Source: Wurfbainia villosa
Taxonomy: Eukaryota; Streptophyta; Magnoliopsida; Zingiberales; Zingiberaceae
DNA length: 64,000 nt
Reading direction: 5' to 3'
Assembly: GCA_025175895.1 (NCBI GenBank)
Contig: CM046008.1
Location: 28,971,255-29,035,254, forward strand
The notes below the pieces were generated by a model. The model did no database searches. It had not been told where the DNA came from and was given only the letters and a program-made list of their open reading frames with translations. A program made the position numbers and the translations under genes. Shown one piece after another: positions 23,138-34,671 of this stretch (within the stretch, counting starts at the first letter, position 1; every line of letters starts with the position of its first letter).

Positions 23138-24138
23138 TTGAAAATCCTAAAAATCACAATGATCAAAATATTAGATTTCAAATATTATTGATTCCTCAAA
23201 ACAATAAAATCCGAAATCAACCAACACCTCAAATCACAGAATATGCATGCCATGCGAGTGGGCGTATCTGAATTCTACATTTGTAAGAGGAGGTTTTACC
23301 CATTAATTTTATTATCTTGTCAACCTTACTTTTTGACAAATAAATTAATAGTTGGTTCCTCTTTGGCCCTACAAATAAAAGCGGTGACTCAGATGGGGAG
23401 GATACTTTTATTTGCATCTAAGTGTGCACCATTACGACGATCGAGGGAATTATTTGGATTATGTGCCTTACTGTGGAAGTACACATGCTCCTAGATAATT
23501 TCCTATAACCATTATTTGACCTAGTGATCCATAAACAAACCCGTCCGAGGAGGAAGGCACTCGAGCCAACACACAAGTTTGTTTGCATCACCGTCAAATT
23601 ATAATGGAAGGCATGAGAATTAATTAAAATGTCCCTCTCCCACTTAGTAAATTGCAAATGAGAATTTTAAATCATACACAACATGCATATAAAACAAATA
23701 AGCAATAAATATGGAAAAAAAGAATTTTCCAACTATTATAGCATTGTCCTCCAATATGCATCCGTCGTGTACGCCTTCGTCAGCTCCATCTTTTCCGTGA
23801 AGTCACCAAGAGTTCGAGCGAGATAAAACATTTTAATTTACATCCATCGATCTTATACTCCACGAAGGAGTGTACAAATAATCTAGATCGAAATTAAACT
23901 AAAATGAGCGGCTAAACAATGCCGTATTTAATTACAAAAATTAAATACTAATCTAGCCTCGTCAACCCAGAGATTCAAATAATAAATTTTTACACACATC
24001 CATTCACATACACATAATAGTTGGATCTTATGCCTACAACCAAAGAGTTAAACTACATATCCTACTATTATCCGGCACATATAATATATGAAAAATGCAT
24101 AAAAAATTAACCGAATCCTAAACACACAAAATCCGAAA
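23138..24138 (-). other. 5' leader of element C
   Basis: One kilobase without coding frames between PBS and gag. It is matched in reverse by 61270-62320 of element D. Contains a run with GTGGGAGAGGGA (about 23633) that is conserved in both copies. Could hold packaging signals; nothing else seen. Confidence 0.7.
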
Positions 24139-24155
24139 CCATGGCTCTGATACCA
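24139..24155 (-). other. primer-binding site of element C (tRNA-iMet type)
   Basis: Minus TGGTATCAGAGCCATGG, two bases after the LTR end. Confidence 0.93.
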
Positions 24156-24983
24156 CTTGCTGGTGGATGCTTCGGAGGCTCATTGGCTCCCATGTCCCCA
24201 GATTAAATTATTCACTAATGAAAGAATTAATCCGGATGGGATGAGCTTCCTTAGCACAACCATTTCGTCGTCGTGCTAACAACTTGAGTGATCGCTTGAA
24301 CAAACTAGTTGTTCAAGCAACTCAACTCTTCTAGTTGGTTAGCGCGGAAGAGCGCAGACGGATCGCGGTTTTGTGTTTGTCTTGGTTCATGATTATACAA
24401 TATATTTACTAATTTACACATGCATAATCAAAACATAGAACAATCTCAGATCTGTAAATAAAGTTAAAATAACTTTATACCATACGATCTTCTACGTATG
24501 TCCTATCCTTCTCGTGGGCTGACGTGTGGGCGAAGATCCTCCACAGTAGAAGCCTTCTAGATCGCTTTCTTCTCCACCTTGTCCGCTGCGAACAAAGAGA
24601 AGAAACAACAAATACCTTCCTATCTAGAACCGGCCACCAAATTAGAATTTGGTGCAACCGCCTTGACAAGGAACAATTGGATGATCGTGGCCAACTTCAA
24701 AGTGTTGCCACTTGGCCACTCTAGGATGAAGGGAGGAAGATGAATGCGGCCACCTATGGAAGGAGAACCACCGGCCAAGGAAGAAGGGAGAGGCCTCTAG
24801 GATGGGCGTCGGCCAAGTGTTGATGGAGGAGGATGGGCGCCGGCCAACTAGAAGGAAGAGTTGCCGCCCACTTGTTTTGCTCCAAAACCCTAGCCACCCA
24901 AAAACCCTAGCCGCCCACTTTTGGATGAGCCAAAACCCTAATTCCTCAATCAATAATTCTTGCCACCCAAACCTAAGCTTTCC

Positions 24984-24990
24984 TTTTATA
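24984..24990 (-). promoter_or_regulatory. TATA box of the C 5' LTR
   Basis: Minus CTATAAAAGGAAAGC, about 25 bp downstream of the minisatellite in the sense of transcription. Confidence 0.7.
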
Positions 24991-25013
24991 GAGTTAGGCT
25001 TAGGACTCCTTTA

Positions 25014-25326
25014 ATCTCCACCGTCGGATCTAGGGATTTAACCTCCACCGTCGGATCTAGGGTTTTATCCCAACCGTCGGATCTAGGGTTTCATCTCAAC
25101 CGCGTCGGATCTAGGATTTCATCATCTCAGCCGTCGGATCTAGATTTCATCCCAGGGTTTTATCCCAACCGTCGGATCTAGGATTTAATCTCAACCGTCG
25201 ATTCTAGGGTTTCATCCTAACCATCGGATCTAGGATTTAATCCCAGCGTTGGTTCTAGTGTTTCATCTAACCATCGGATCTAGGGATTTAATCCCAACCG
25301 TTGGTTCTAGGTTTTGTTTTACATTC
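25014..25326 (-). repeat. 27-bp minisatellite in U3 of the C 5' LTR
   Basis: About 12 units of the CCGTCGGATCTAGGGTTTTA type directly upstream of the TATA box. This placement is like an enhancer-type U3 repeat (compare the tandem BII boxes known in Tnt1). Function is inference. Confidence 0.85.
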
Positions 25327-26247
25327 TTGGATCTAGACTTCACAAGGATTATATTAGGCTACGATAGGGACCATAAGGAGGAGTTGGGTCTTGGCCACCC
25401 GATGGATCGGAACCACACAAACTTGATCCATCAATGATGTTCCATTCCACTAGAGGATCATCATTGAACTACCTCACCAACCCCCATAAATTAATATGGG
25501 CTCCATATATTATTTGTACATCCATCTCCCCGTGTTTAAGATATCGAATGTCCGTCAATTAATTGATTTACTGACCATCAATTAATTAACATCTAACTCC
25601 TCGAGTAGTACCACTCAACCTTATCATCATGTTGACTAAGTCACCCTGCAGGGTTTACATGATGAACCTTATGAGCTCCTCAAGGGGACATCATCAACCT
25701 AATATATAGGACACGGTTTCCTCCTATAATCAACGGCACACCATGTAAATAATATCATTTCCCAACTTGACGGGCATATTGATTTAATCCATCTAAATCT
25801 CACCCTCTAGTAAATCAAAGAAATAAATACTAAGTACATGTGCCCGTTATTATATCGGGATTAAGAGCATGTACAACATAATATCCGAGGTCCGATTCAA
25901 TTATGTAGTCAGTACTAAATTGAATCACCTCTATGTCGGTCAGTCTGCTCAATACACCTAAGTGTACTAGTGTAACTCTATGTTCAAGACAAAACAATAC
26001 CAAGCTACACTACAACCATGCCAATGGTTTGTCAACCATCTTGGTTGTGAGCCTCTACTTATATTTTACAAGGGGTGATAACATGATCTTACATGCCACC
26101 AAGCACCATGTTATCTACAATGTAAAATATTAGACAATATGCACACATATAATAAATATATAAAGTGCAAACAATGATCATGTGATTCTTATTTCAAAAT
26201 AAAATGTTCATACAAAAAGAGCTAGGCTTTCAGTATACATTCCAACA

Positions 26248-26252
26248 GAAAT
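26248..26252. repeat. right target-site duplication of element C (GAAAT)
   Basis: Matches 17234-17238. Confidence 0.85.
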
Positions 26253-26542
26253 AGGGTGGGCCAATACAGACCAGACTCTAAAACTTTCCTAGCAGTCCTT
26301 TGGGGTCCAAAATGCCCCCCACAAGCCAGAGAATGACAAAAAGTAAGTATATAATGAAACTCATAGTCAGGAACACATCTCCTAATAATCTGATCACTAC
26401 AAAACTTCCAAAGGTAAGGATCATCCCATACATAATACTTGTCATCACTTTTCAATTTCTGGACTTGTGCATGAGAAAAAAATGAAGGTACAACATGGGT
26501 AACTAAATAGTTAGCAATATCTGCATACCATGGTGTCTTACC
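26248..26542 (-). pseudogene. Athila integrase, N-terminal zinc domain
   Basis: The frame continues from RNase H after an in-frame TAG (26543-26545): PWYADIANYLV, then KSDDKYYVWDDPYLWKFC and the HHCC half HSLACGGHFG, ending YWPTLF at the Copia C insertion. The missing second half lies at 17238. The Athila-type spacing supports the lineage call. The gene is inactivated by the 9-kb insertion. Confidence 0.9.
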
Positions 26543-28047
26543 CTACAGGTGAAAAAACTGCTCATCTGGAAAAGAATCTGCTATGGGGGTGGAATCTATC
26601 GCTGTCACTATCCTGCTCAGATGGTATGCTACCAGGTTCTCCCTCCCGCTCCTATCGCGTATCTCTACGTTGAATTCTTGAAGCAGAAGCATCCATCTAA
26701 TCAGTCTTGGTTTTGCATCAGGCTTCTTCAGGAGGAATTTCAAAGTTGCATGATCAGAAAAAACAACCACATGAGAACATAGCAAGTAAGATCTGAATTT
26801 ATCTAAAGCAAAAACAATAGCTAAAAGCTCTTTTTCTGTGGTGGTGTAGTTGGATTGTGCAGCATCCAATGTCCTCGAGGCGTAGCAGATCACATGAGAC
26901 ACTCTGTCTACTCTCTGCGCCAAGACAGCTCCTACCGCATAGTTAGAGGCATCACACATCAACTCAAACGGCAGAGTCCAATCTGGTGGTCTCAAGATCG
27001 GTGCTGATATCAAAGCTTTCTTCAGCTGGTTGAATGAATCCTTGTACCTTTGATCTAACTGGAATACCACCTCCTTTTGTAATAAGTTAGTCAAAGGTAA
27101 GGCAATCTGACTGAAATCTCTGATGAAACATCTGTAGAAACCTGCATGTCCAAGAAAAGCACGAACTTCCCACATAGAAGCGGGGTAAGATAGAGCAGAA
27201 ATAACATGAATTTTAGCAGGATCTACTTCTATACCATGCACAGAGATAATATGACCTAGGACTATCCCATGCCCTACCATGAAATGACATATCTTGAAAT
27301 TCAAAACCAAATCCGTATCAATGCATCTCCGTAAAACTCTCGACAAACTATCCAGACATGAATCAAAAGAAGAACCGTACACAGAAAAATCATCCATAAA
27401 CACTTCCATGCAATGCTCTAATAAATCACCAAAAATACTTACCATACATCGTTGGAATGTACCGGGAGCGTTGCAAAGTCCGAAAGGCATGCGTCGATAG
27501 GCATAAGTCCCAAAAGGGCAAGTGAAAGTGGTCTTCTCCTGATCCTCTGGAGCAATACAGATATGGAAATACCCAGTGTAACCATCTAGGAAGAAATAGT
27601 GTGACTTGCCCGCCAACCTCTTGAGCATCTGATCAATAAAAGGTAGGGGATAGTGGTCTTTCCTGCTGGCCTGGTTAAGCTTACTGTAGTCTACACAAAC
27701 TCTCCAAGAGTTCTAAACTCTGGTGGGGATCAACTCATTATTTGAATTAGCAACCACTGTAATACCAGACTTCTTCGGAACCACCTGAATAGGACTTACC
27801 CATTTGCTATCTGAAATAGGATAGATGATGACAGCCTGTAAAAGCCTTGTCACCTCCTTCTTTACCACATTGAGAATCAGTGGGTTAAGCCGTCGTTGTG
27901 GTTGTCTGACAGGTTTAACATCCTCTTCCAAGTGAATTCTATGCATCTGATTGAAGGGTGATGCGGAATATCTGCAGCGTCCAATATAGCTTTCCTGTGT
28001 TGCCTCAGAAGATCTATTAATCTGTACTCCTGATCTGACTCTAGATT
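26543..28047 (-). pseudogene. Athila reverse transcriptase/RNase H
   Basis: RT N-terminal part 27946-27713 (MHRIHLEEDVKPVRQPQRRL, SPIQVVPKKSG) ends at TAG 27713-27715, and the same frame goes on (SWRVCVDYSKLNQ) into the 361-aa piece 27628-26543. Motifs: FLDGYTGYFHI, FGTYAYRRMPFGLCNAP, catalytic FMDDFSVYG, then RNase H LMCDASNYAVGAVLAQR, TTEKELLAIVFALDKFR and VFSDHATLKFLL. Near the end the usual ADHLSR reads AYHLSR, so a conserved Asp is lost. The last stop (TAG, 26543-26545) lies before the integrase in the same frame. Both TAGs sit where Gln (CAG) is usual. 27947-28047 is frameshifted. Confidence 0.92.
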
Positions 28048-28959
28048 TCAGGCAATAATAATGGGTCGCTGCTCGTCCTTATCCAAATACACATACTTTA
28101 AATGCTTAGGAAGAGGTTTCAATTCAAGCTGTTGTGGTTGCACATTTGATGGAAGTGATTCCTGGGGCATTGACTGAAGATTGCAAGTCCCTACACATTC
28201 CATGTCCCTGTCCAAATCAATAATATCAGAATCGTCAGAATCACTGAAATCACTACACAAAACAGAAGGTATAGAGATATCCAACTGAAAAATGGACTCA
28301 GAAATGAAACCCATGCAATCCAGCTCATCCTCTAAATCCATGCTGAGAATAGAATGATCCTCCATTGGATGTTTCATCGCGTCCAAAATCCTGAACTGAA
28401 CTACAGTGTCTCCTACCTCCATGGAAAGTGTACCTGCATGCACATCAATCTTGGTCTTGGCAATCTTAAGGAAAGGCCTGCCCAGAATAAGCGGAGCTCT
28501 GCTGCTCTGTAAATCACCCTTCATGTCAAGAATGTAGAAATCTGCGGGAAATATCAGCTCTCTCACCTTAACCAACACATCCTCGATCACCCCAGCTGGG
28601 TGAGTCTGACTGTGGTTGGCTAACTGAATCACTACACCTGTCAGCTGTAAGGGTCCAATACCTAATGAACGGAAAATAGACCTTGGTATCACATTAATGG
28701 AAGCTCCTAGATCTAGCATAGCATCCTCGAACACATGGCTCCCAATCACGCAAGGTACAGTGAAAACTCCTGGATCCTCGCACTTCTGGGGCAAAGGCTG
28801 AATAAGTGCTGAAACATTCTTTCCAACTCTGATTAACTCATTTCCTTTCAGCTTCTTCTTATGCACACACAATTCTTTCAGAAATTTGGCATACTTGGGA
28901 ATCTGCTCAATCATTGTCAATAAAGGGACATTAACTTCCACCTTACTGAACAAATCCAC
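28048..28959 (-). pseudogene. Athila aspartic protease region
   Basis: 303-aa open frame. It starts in the region after gag (IPKYAKFLKELCVHKKKLKG). The protease core has DLGASINVIPRSIF as active site (Athila proteins have DLG instead of DSG), flap region VRELIFPADFYILDM and the second conserved block LILGRPFLKIAKTKID. The C-terminal linker is acidic (DFSDSDDSDIIDLD). It ends at a TGA before ESDQEYRLIDLLRQH, which continues in the same frame towards RT, so this stop is probably a point mutation. It would process the Gag-Pol polyprotein. Confidence 0.9.
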
Positions 28960-30368
28960 AATCTCCTGAAATTCCCTAGCCTTTTCTTCACTAACCCCCC
29001 TTCCTAGGCTGTACTGGCCTCTGAGGGAAAGGTAATGGAACTGGCGACTCCGATCATCACGGCTGTGGATCCTGCTCTGCTCTGCACTGCTCTAAATTAC
29101 TCATCGAATCGACTGGATCTTGTCAGAGTGCAGAAGCAGAAGTCTGAAGTAACTCTACCACTCCGCAGTGTAATCGAACTGATGTTTCCTTTAGGATTCG
29201 GGATGGTCTGAGATGGTAGCTGACTAGATCCTGTATTTCGTGGTTAATGTTGGATGCAAGATGGCTAAGTTGTCTCTCTATGTTCTGAATAGATGCATCC
29301 GTCTTCTGCTGAAACTGCTGCTGTTGTACCAAAAACTGTTGCACAAGATCTTCCATCTTTGGATTTGAACTTGAACTGGAAGACTCAGCTCTAACTGGAT
29401 GAACAGAAGATTTGACCTGTACTGGGTTACTCTGGATGGCTAGGGGTCTCTGCAATGCTGATCCTGGCTGAAACGGCTGCTGATAGAATGAATTCCCGTA
29501 CCTCAGATTTGGATGATCTCTCCATCCTGGATTATAAGTGGCAGACATCGGATCATATCTGGAATATTGTTGCTGATACTGAGGCGTCGATATTCTTGCG
29601 TCTTCTGGCGATATGGAGGGCGCGTCTTTGTCGTCTGAAGAGGTCTGGAAGAAGCGGTTGTATTGCTACTATTTCATCTTGCTGGAGTGAAGGACATGAA
29701 TAGAAGGATGCTCTGGACTCGAACAAATACGACAAACTCTCATAGGCTGCATAGGTACCACAGAAGATTGGCTTACGGTTGAGCTCTAACTAAGGATGTG
29801 AGCTCCTGTATAGAAATCTTCATCTCCGCCTGATCAGTATAAGTCAGGTGAGCCTCACTCACCCCTCTAGTCACTATTGCTCGGCTCCCAAACTGTTGTG
29901 AGTTCTCTGCCATGTTTGTAATAAGCTCTCTGGCCTCACTGGGAGTCTTGTTCACTAATGCCCCTCCACTAGCTGCATCTATCATACTCCTGTCCATGGG
30001 AAGCAGTCCCTCATAGAAATACTGAACGAGCAACTGGTCACTGATCTGATGTTGGGGGCAACTGGAATATAGTTTCTTGAATCTCTCCCAGTACTCATAC
30101 AATGTCTCTCCGATGAGGCTACTGGAATCTGATGCTTTTCCTAATGGTAGCGATTACGGATCTTTGGGAAGAACTTTTCCAAGAATGCTTTCTTCAATTC
30201 AAGCCAACTGTTGATACATCCAGGTGGAAGATAGTATAACCAATCCTTAGCTGCTCCAGCCAATGAAAATGGAAAAGCTCTCAATTTTATATCTTCCTCT
30301 GAAATGCCTTGTGGCTTCATAGTAGAGCACACCACATGGAACTCGTGCAAGTGCCTGTTGGGATCTTC
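28960..30368 (-). pseudogene. Athila gag, 3' part
   Basis: From the solo LTR junction at 30368 the frame reads DPNRHLHEFHVVCSTM, AFPFSLAGAAKDWLYYLPPG, FLEKFFPKIRNRYH (to 30141). After a frameshift, YEYWERFKKLYSSCPQHQ, QYFYEGLLPMDRSMIDAASG and ARELITNMAENSQQFG follow (30102-29773), which is the retrotransposon-gag domain. 29548-29123 holds the low-complexity Q-rich tail (FLVQQQQFQQK). No CCHC knuckle is readable at 29550-29770. The N-terminal part is at 32879-32581 on the far side of the solo LTR. Confidence 0.88.
30364..30368. repeat. left target-site duplication of the solo LTR (TCTTC)
   Basis: TCTTC directly before TGTTGGG; repeated at 32581-32585. Confidence 0.88.
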
Positions 30369-32580
30369 TGTTGGGTTTCCGGCACCGCGGCGTGTGTGTG
30401 TTCGATCATGTTTCGTAAACATGAGCACAGCGGAAGCAATAAAAAATAATAAATACTCCTATTTATTACAACACACACAACACACGCATGCTATTACAAC
30501 AAGTGTAGACATAACCGTAAATTAAAATTGCAATAAAAGGAAATTAAACTACGTTATACCTTCCGTATGACGTGTAGCGGGAACGGCATCAACCGGAACG
30601 ATCCTCGTAAGAATCGTCTCTATCCGTATCCACGCCGAGCTCCTCGGGATGACTTCGCTAAGTCACGAGCTTCGTCTTCGTACGGGTTACTAGCCTCGTG
30701 TTGAAGACGACGTGAGCGAGAGATGATCACGATCCGAATCCAAATTCGGATCCAAAACGAGTTCTCAAAACTCGCTTCTCCGGAGAGGTATTCGTCAACC
30801 GTTTGACGAATCCTTCGTCCTCCACCTCAGAGGATTACCGGAGATCAAATCCCCGGTATGTTAGCCGCTGTCGGAGCACTAACCGTCGTCCAAACGACGC
30901 TCCGACGAGAGGAGGAGAAGCTGTCCAGAAAACTGGACAGCTTGGTGGAGGAGTAGGCGCCGGCCAAAACAAGGAGAGAAAAGCCTCACCTTGATGCCAA
31001 ACCTATAGGAGATCACCGGAGGGTCGCCGGAGGTTCACCGGCTGAAGCTTGGTCGCCGGCATGGAGCTAGACGGCAGCACAATCAAGCTGGGCGGCAAGG
31101 AGGTTGGGCGGCACAACCAGGTTGGGCGGCAACTCCTTGGAGGCTAGGGTTTTGATTTTTGATTAGGGCTTAACAATCCCTTAAGCCCTCTTTTATAGAG
31201 AACTAATTCTCTTAATGGTTAATGGATCATATCCATAAAGCCCGTTAACCCGCTCCATTAAGATAAGTTAAAATAAATCAAACCATGATGGTTTATTTTA
31301 AGTTAAAACGAACCGAACCAACCTTTGGTTCATTCGTTTAATATAAACCAAACCCTTTGGTTTATTCTTATCCATTGGATTAGAACCAAACCATTTTGGT
31401 CCATCCATTATGTCTTCATAAGACACGGCCCATCCACGCTTCCATTGCGACTGAAACAATTTCATGCTCACTTTATGTTTGGTCCAACCAAACCTAGTTT
31501 CTCTCGGTCTGAGAATCCCATTCTCAAGCTCGTTTTAAATCCTTTGGATTACGCTCGTTGTGCGTGTGACCAAATAGGTTCTCGGTTTATGTTGGCCGTC
31601 TATAATTAACCATTAATTATAGAACGATCATGAGTGGCACCTAGTAGTACATCATGATCCCCAATTAACCGAAAAGATCAACGGTTGATCCAGAACTATT
31701 TATGAAACCCTTGATGCTTCGAATGAATCGCCCCATTCCCTTCACTCATCTTATACCCACTTGGTTGAGGACATGGTCTATTGTGTCAGTCCCACTAGGT
31801 GACTCGTCACACCTAGCCCAAGTATCATTTCCTCGTCCTACGGATTCTAGTTACTCCACATGTATCGAAGAGTACCTTACTCTAAACATGTAATGCTTTG
31901 GCCAAAGACTTTAGTAACAATCTGACGAGAGGCCATGGGTATACATCTCCTCGCAAGGAGTGGTGAATCCTTTATAGGCTATTCAAACACCTTCGATCAC
32001 TTCGACTTATACCCAATCATCCCGGGTCCACATCTCCTTAGAGATGTTTGCTTAAGATGTCAAAGCATAAGTCTCCATGATCAAGATGACTTGAATCTGC
32101 AAGTCGAAGGAACATCGCACTTAAGCCCGCGATAAGAACTTCATTGACATATCTATATATGCAGAGAACCATATGAAGTCTTACGGCTGGTCACTCCAAT
32201 GAACTAGTTACCATAACTAGCATCCACGATTAACTCCGGACATCACTATGTCTCCAGCCAGTGAGAATCAGCTGCTTGGATACACCAAGGAGTATACCTC
32301 GTGCTAGTCTCAACAGAATTGATGGTGTCCAAATCCATCAATTTATCGACTAGGGATAATTCCGATACATCACAATTACACATGTAGAGATACTCACTAG
32401 TTGTGATCCAATCACAAATTCTCTCATGCTGTGAATCACATCGTGGACATTCAGTAAATGAGTTTAAGATCCAATCAAATACATTAAACATGTATACTCA
32501 AATAGTGAATCTTCATTTATCATATAAATGGTTCATACATAAGGCGATTGCCTTAGGACATCTCTCATATATTACTAACA
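30369..32580 (-). repeat. solo Copia-type LTR inside Athila gag
   Basis: 2212 bp, TGTTGGGTTTCCGGC ... ATATTACTAACA, with TSD TCTTC on both sides and gag codons resuming exactly after each copy. No internal region, PBS or PPT is present, so this is the usual product of recombination between two LTRs of one element. Minus orientation follows from the TATA box. It is not the same family as the E or C LTRs, though one motif (GTGTGACC...ATAGGTTC) resembles E. Confidence 0.92.
31191..31197 (-). promoter_or_regulatory. TATA box of the solo LTR
   Basis: Minus CTCTATAAAAGAGGG in mid-LTR; intact, so this LTR could still act as a promoter reading leftward. Confidence 0.65.
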
Positions 32581-32879
32581 TCTTCACCAGACAATCCATG
32601 AAACTTAGGAAGCAAATGAACTGTACTCGATCTAAGCTCAAAATCCTCCTCTAAAGCTGGGTAGCTAATGCAAGAATACTGGTATGTCGCATCAGGGCCT
32701 GCAAGCTCCTTCAGAGTCCTGTTGTTATCTGCCATGACTATCTGCAACTCTGATGGATTGTAATCAGAAGTATCAGCTGACCTGCCCTGTGCTCTCCGCA
32801 GTGCGTGAAAAGTCCTATCAATCTCCGGATCCAGCTCAAAGAGTTTATCGCCTGAAGACCTGGTCATTATCACAAACAA
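32581..32879 (-). pseudogene. Athila gag, N-terminal part
   Basis: Starts at ATG 32879 (MFVIMTRSSGDKLFELDPE), or at the fifth codon Met, MTRSSGD. It continues through FHALRRAQGR and LPKFHGLSGED, then meets the solo LTR at 32580. The remaining gag resumes at 30368. The first five bases (32581-32585, TCTTC) are also the TSD. It belongs to capsid-forming Gag, here split by 2.2 kb. Confidence 0.88.
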
Positions 32880-32984
32880 CTACAATGAGCAACAAATATA
32901 GATGATAAGAAAGACAATAATAACAAAAGAAAAAGAAAACAAACAAACAAACTACAGTTTAAAGACAAACGAACCCATTAAAAG

Positions 32985-33002
32985 TCCCCGGCAACGGCGC
33001 CA
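32985..33002 (-). other. primer-binding site of the Athila element (tRNA-Asp type)
   Basis: Minus TGGCGCCGTTGCCGGGGA, the standard Athila/Tat primer site, five bases from the LTR end. Confidence 0.93.
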
Positions 33003-33007
33003 AAATT

Positions 33008-34671
33008 TGATATTGACGGTTATTATGTCGCAATACCGTTACCAAATTATTTACCGAACCCCCTAACTACACTAATGCAGTATAGGACTGACTCGGGTCA
33101 TCTCCCAACTAACCTAATGGTTGGACCTTTGTTTTTAAATAGAAGTAAACATTGGGGGTTTTCTGAATTTATTAAAATGCAAAATCAAAAGCAAACATGA
33201 GAATTAAACATGCAAAAAGTAAATCTAACTACAAATTAACAAATAACAAACAACTATCCTAATGCGCAAATGTAAGTGATCACGCACCGCACTGTCACTA
33301 TACGGTACAATGATCAAACAAATGTGAACCATTCAACTAAGCACTGCACTGTCACTATATGGCACAGTGATCAAATAGCCACTGAAAACTGCAATAAACG
33401 AAATGCAATAAATGAAAGCAATTCAATCAGGCACCGCACTGTCACTATACGGCAACTGGTCGAATGTAAAGAAAATCTAACCTAATAATGAAAGCACTCC
33501 AACCAAAACACCATACTGTCACTATACGATGCATTGATTGGACAATTTTAATGGATGGGGTTAGTACATCAGCAACAAGAAATTAAACTAACCTACAACT
33601 AAATAACAAACACCAATATTAAGTCTAACAAAAATGCATAATGAACAGAATTAACAACTAAGCATAATAAACAGATAGAAACAGCATTGCATGTAAATAA
33701 ATCAACAATTAACCGAAACAAACATAATCAACTACTAACAATTGCATAATTGCACTGGAATAAAATGCAGAATGTAATTAACACGAAATCCCGAGTGTTT
33801 AACACAAACACACTCAGTAACATAATCCAAATAAACTACAACCTGCCTACACGGAGGTCACAACAAACCGAATACCACTCGCGGTGAATGCGGTATCAAT
33901 CGGCACAACAGGAAGGAAGGAAAGATGGATGACTGCGATCACTGCTCCGACGAATCTGGATTCACCGGACAGTGGAATGGAAATCTTCTCCGGCGGTGAA
34001 GATGGAGTTGTCCAATCGGCACAACCATTGGGTGACTCCGGTGAATCACGCTATCGATCGCCGGAATGAAGGAGAATGTCGGTGAAGGATGAACTCGCCG
34101 GAATCCCGCCTCGCCTCGCTTTGGATCAGCTGCCTGAATCACGGCATCTAGATCCGCCACCAAGGATTGGATGGGATCGTCGCCAGCTGTCAGAGGGAAA
34201 CTCGCTGGAATACTGCCGGCCTACCGTCGATCGCTCATGTAGTCGTCGGTCGCCACGCTCGCGAGAGGAAGAAGACGCCGCTCGTAAGGATTCTGCGCGT
34301 TTTGGTGCAGCTGGGAAGAAGTTGGATTATTAAGTGATTTTTTTTAGCCGTCCGATTGTGCTAGATCTAATCTCAGCCGCCCAAATATAGCTAGGTTAAA
34401 TGAATCCAATTAACCTTCTAAGCAGGCTGTGATCCAACGGCTGTGATCAGTCTGATTTCAAATGAACGAATCTGATCCATCTGAAAGGATAATGACGATC
34501 GGTCGAATCTGGAGGAAGGGATCAGATGTTCAGATCAAAATGTATGGACGAGATCTCTCCAGATCTAAATAGATGGCTTCAAATCAGCTATATTCATTGG
34601 GACGGTCCATAATGCTCGTCGATCCGGATCGACGCGATTGCTCGATTAGATCCTCATTAGATGTTCCTACA
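33008..34671 (-). repeat. 5' LTR of the Athila element
   Basis: 1664 bp, TGATATTGACGG ... GATGTTCCTACA on the plus strand. The right flank (AAATC...) belongs to the next Gypsy element, so Athila inserted into it. Four hairpin-like direct repeats lie at 33284-33541. ORF-like stretches at 33884-34333 are not recognisable proteins. Confidence 0.85.
33284..33541 (-). repeat. four direct repeats with hairpin potential in the Athila LTR
   Basis: The core CACTGTCACTATACGG recurs at about 33289, 33346, 33436 and 33515. In the second copy CACTGT and ACAGTG flank an 11-nt loop. Spacing is uneven (58-90 bp). Confidence 0.75.

Larger units (their letters stand above)
17239..26247 (-). mobile_element. 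Copia element C, complete with two LTRs, nested in Athila integrase
   Basis: 9.0 kb, minus strand. 5' LTR 26247-24158, PBS 24155-24139, leader, gag, protease, integrase, RT/RNase H, PPT, 3' LTR 19268-17239, flanked by GAAAT. The RT resembles Tnt1-type Copia proteins. Element D (58827-64000, plus strand) is the same family. Confidence 0.93.
24158..26247 (-). repeat. 5' LTR of Copia element C
   Basis: 2090 bp, TGCTGGTGGATGC ... CATTCCAACA on the plus strand, followed by TSD GAAAT. Carries the U3 minisatellite (25014-25326), a TATA box, and a 12-bp inverted repeat around TTAATTAATTGA (about 25556-25590). Confidence 0.94.
15546..34671 (-). mobile_element. Athila-type Ty3/Gypsy element, interrupted twice
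   Basis: Pieces in minus order: 5' LTR 34671-33008, PBS 33002-32985, gag start 32879, [solo LTR 32580-30369], rest of gag, protease 28959-28048, RT/RNase H, integrase zinc domain to 26248, [Copia C 26247-17239], integrase core and C-terminus 17238-16311, 3' noncoding region. The 3' LTR is absent, probably lost at about 15550. The DLG-type protease, FMDDFSVYG and the TGGCGCCGTTGCCGGGGA primer site are typical of Athila. Confidence 0.9.

Noticed and set aside
33884..34333. overlapping frames of 61-85 aa
   Set aside because: They lie inside the Athila LTR, have no recognisable domain and run on both strands.
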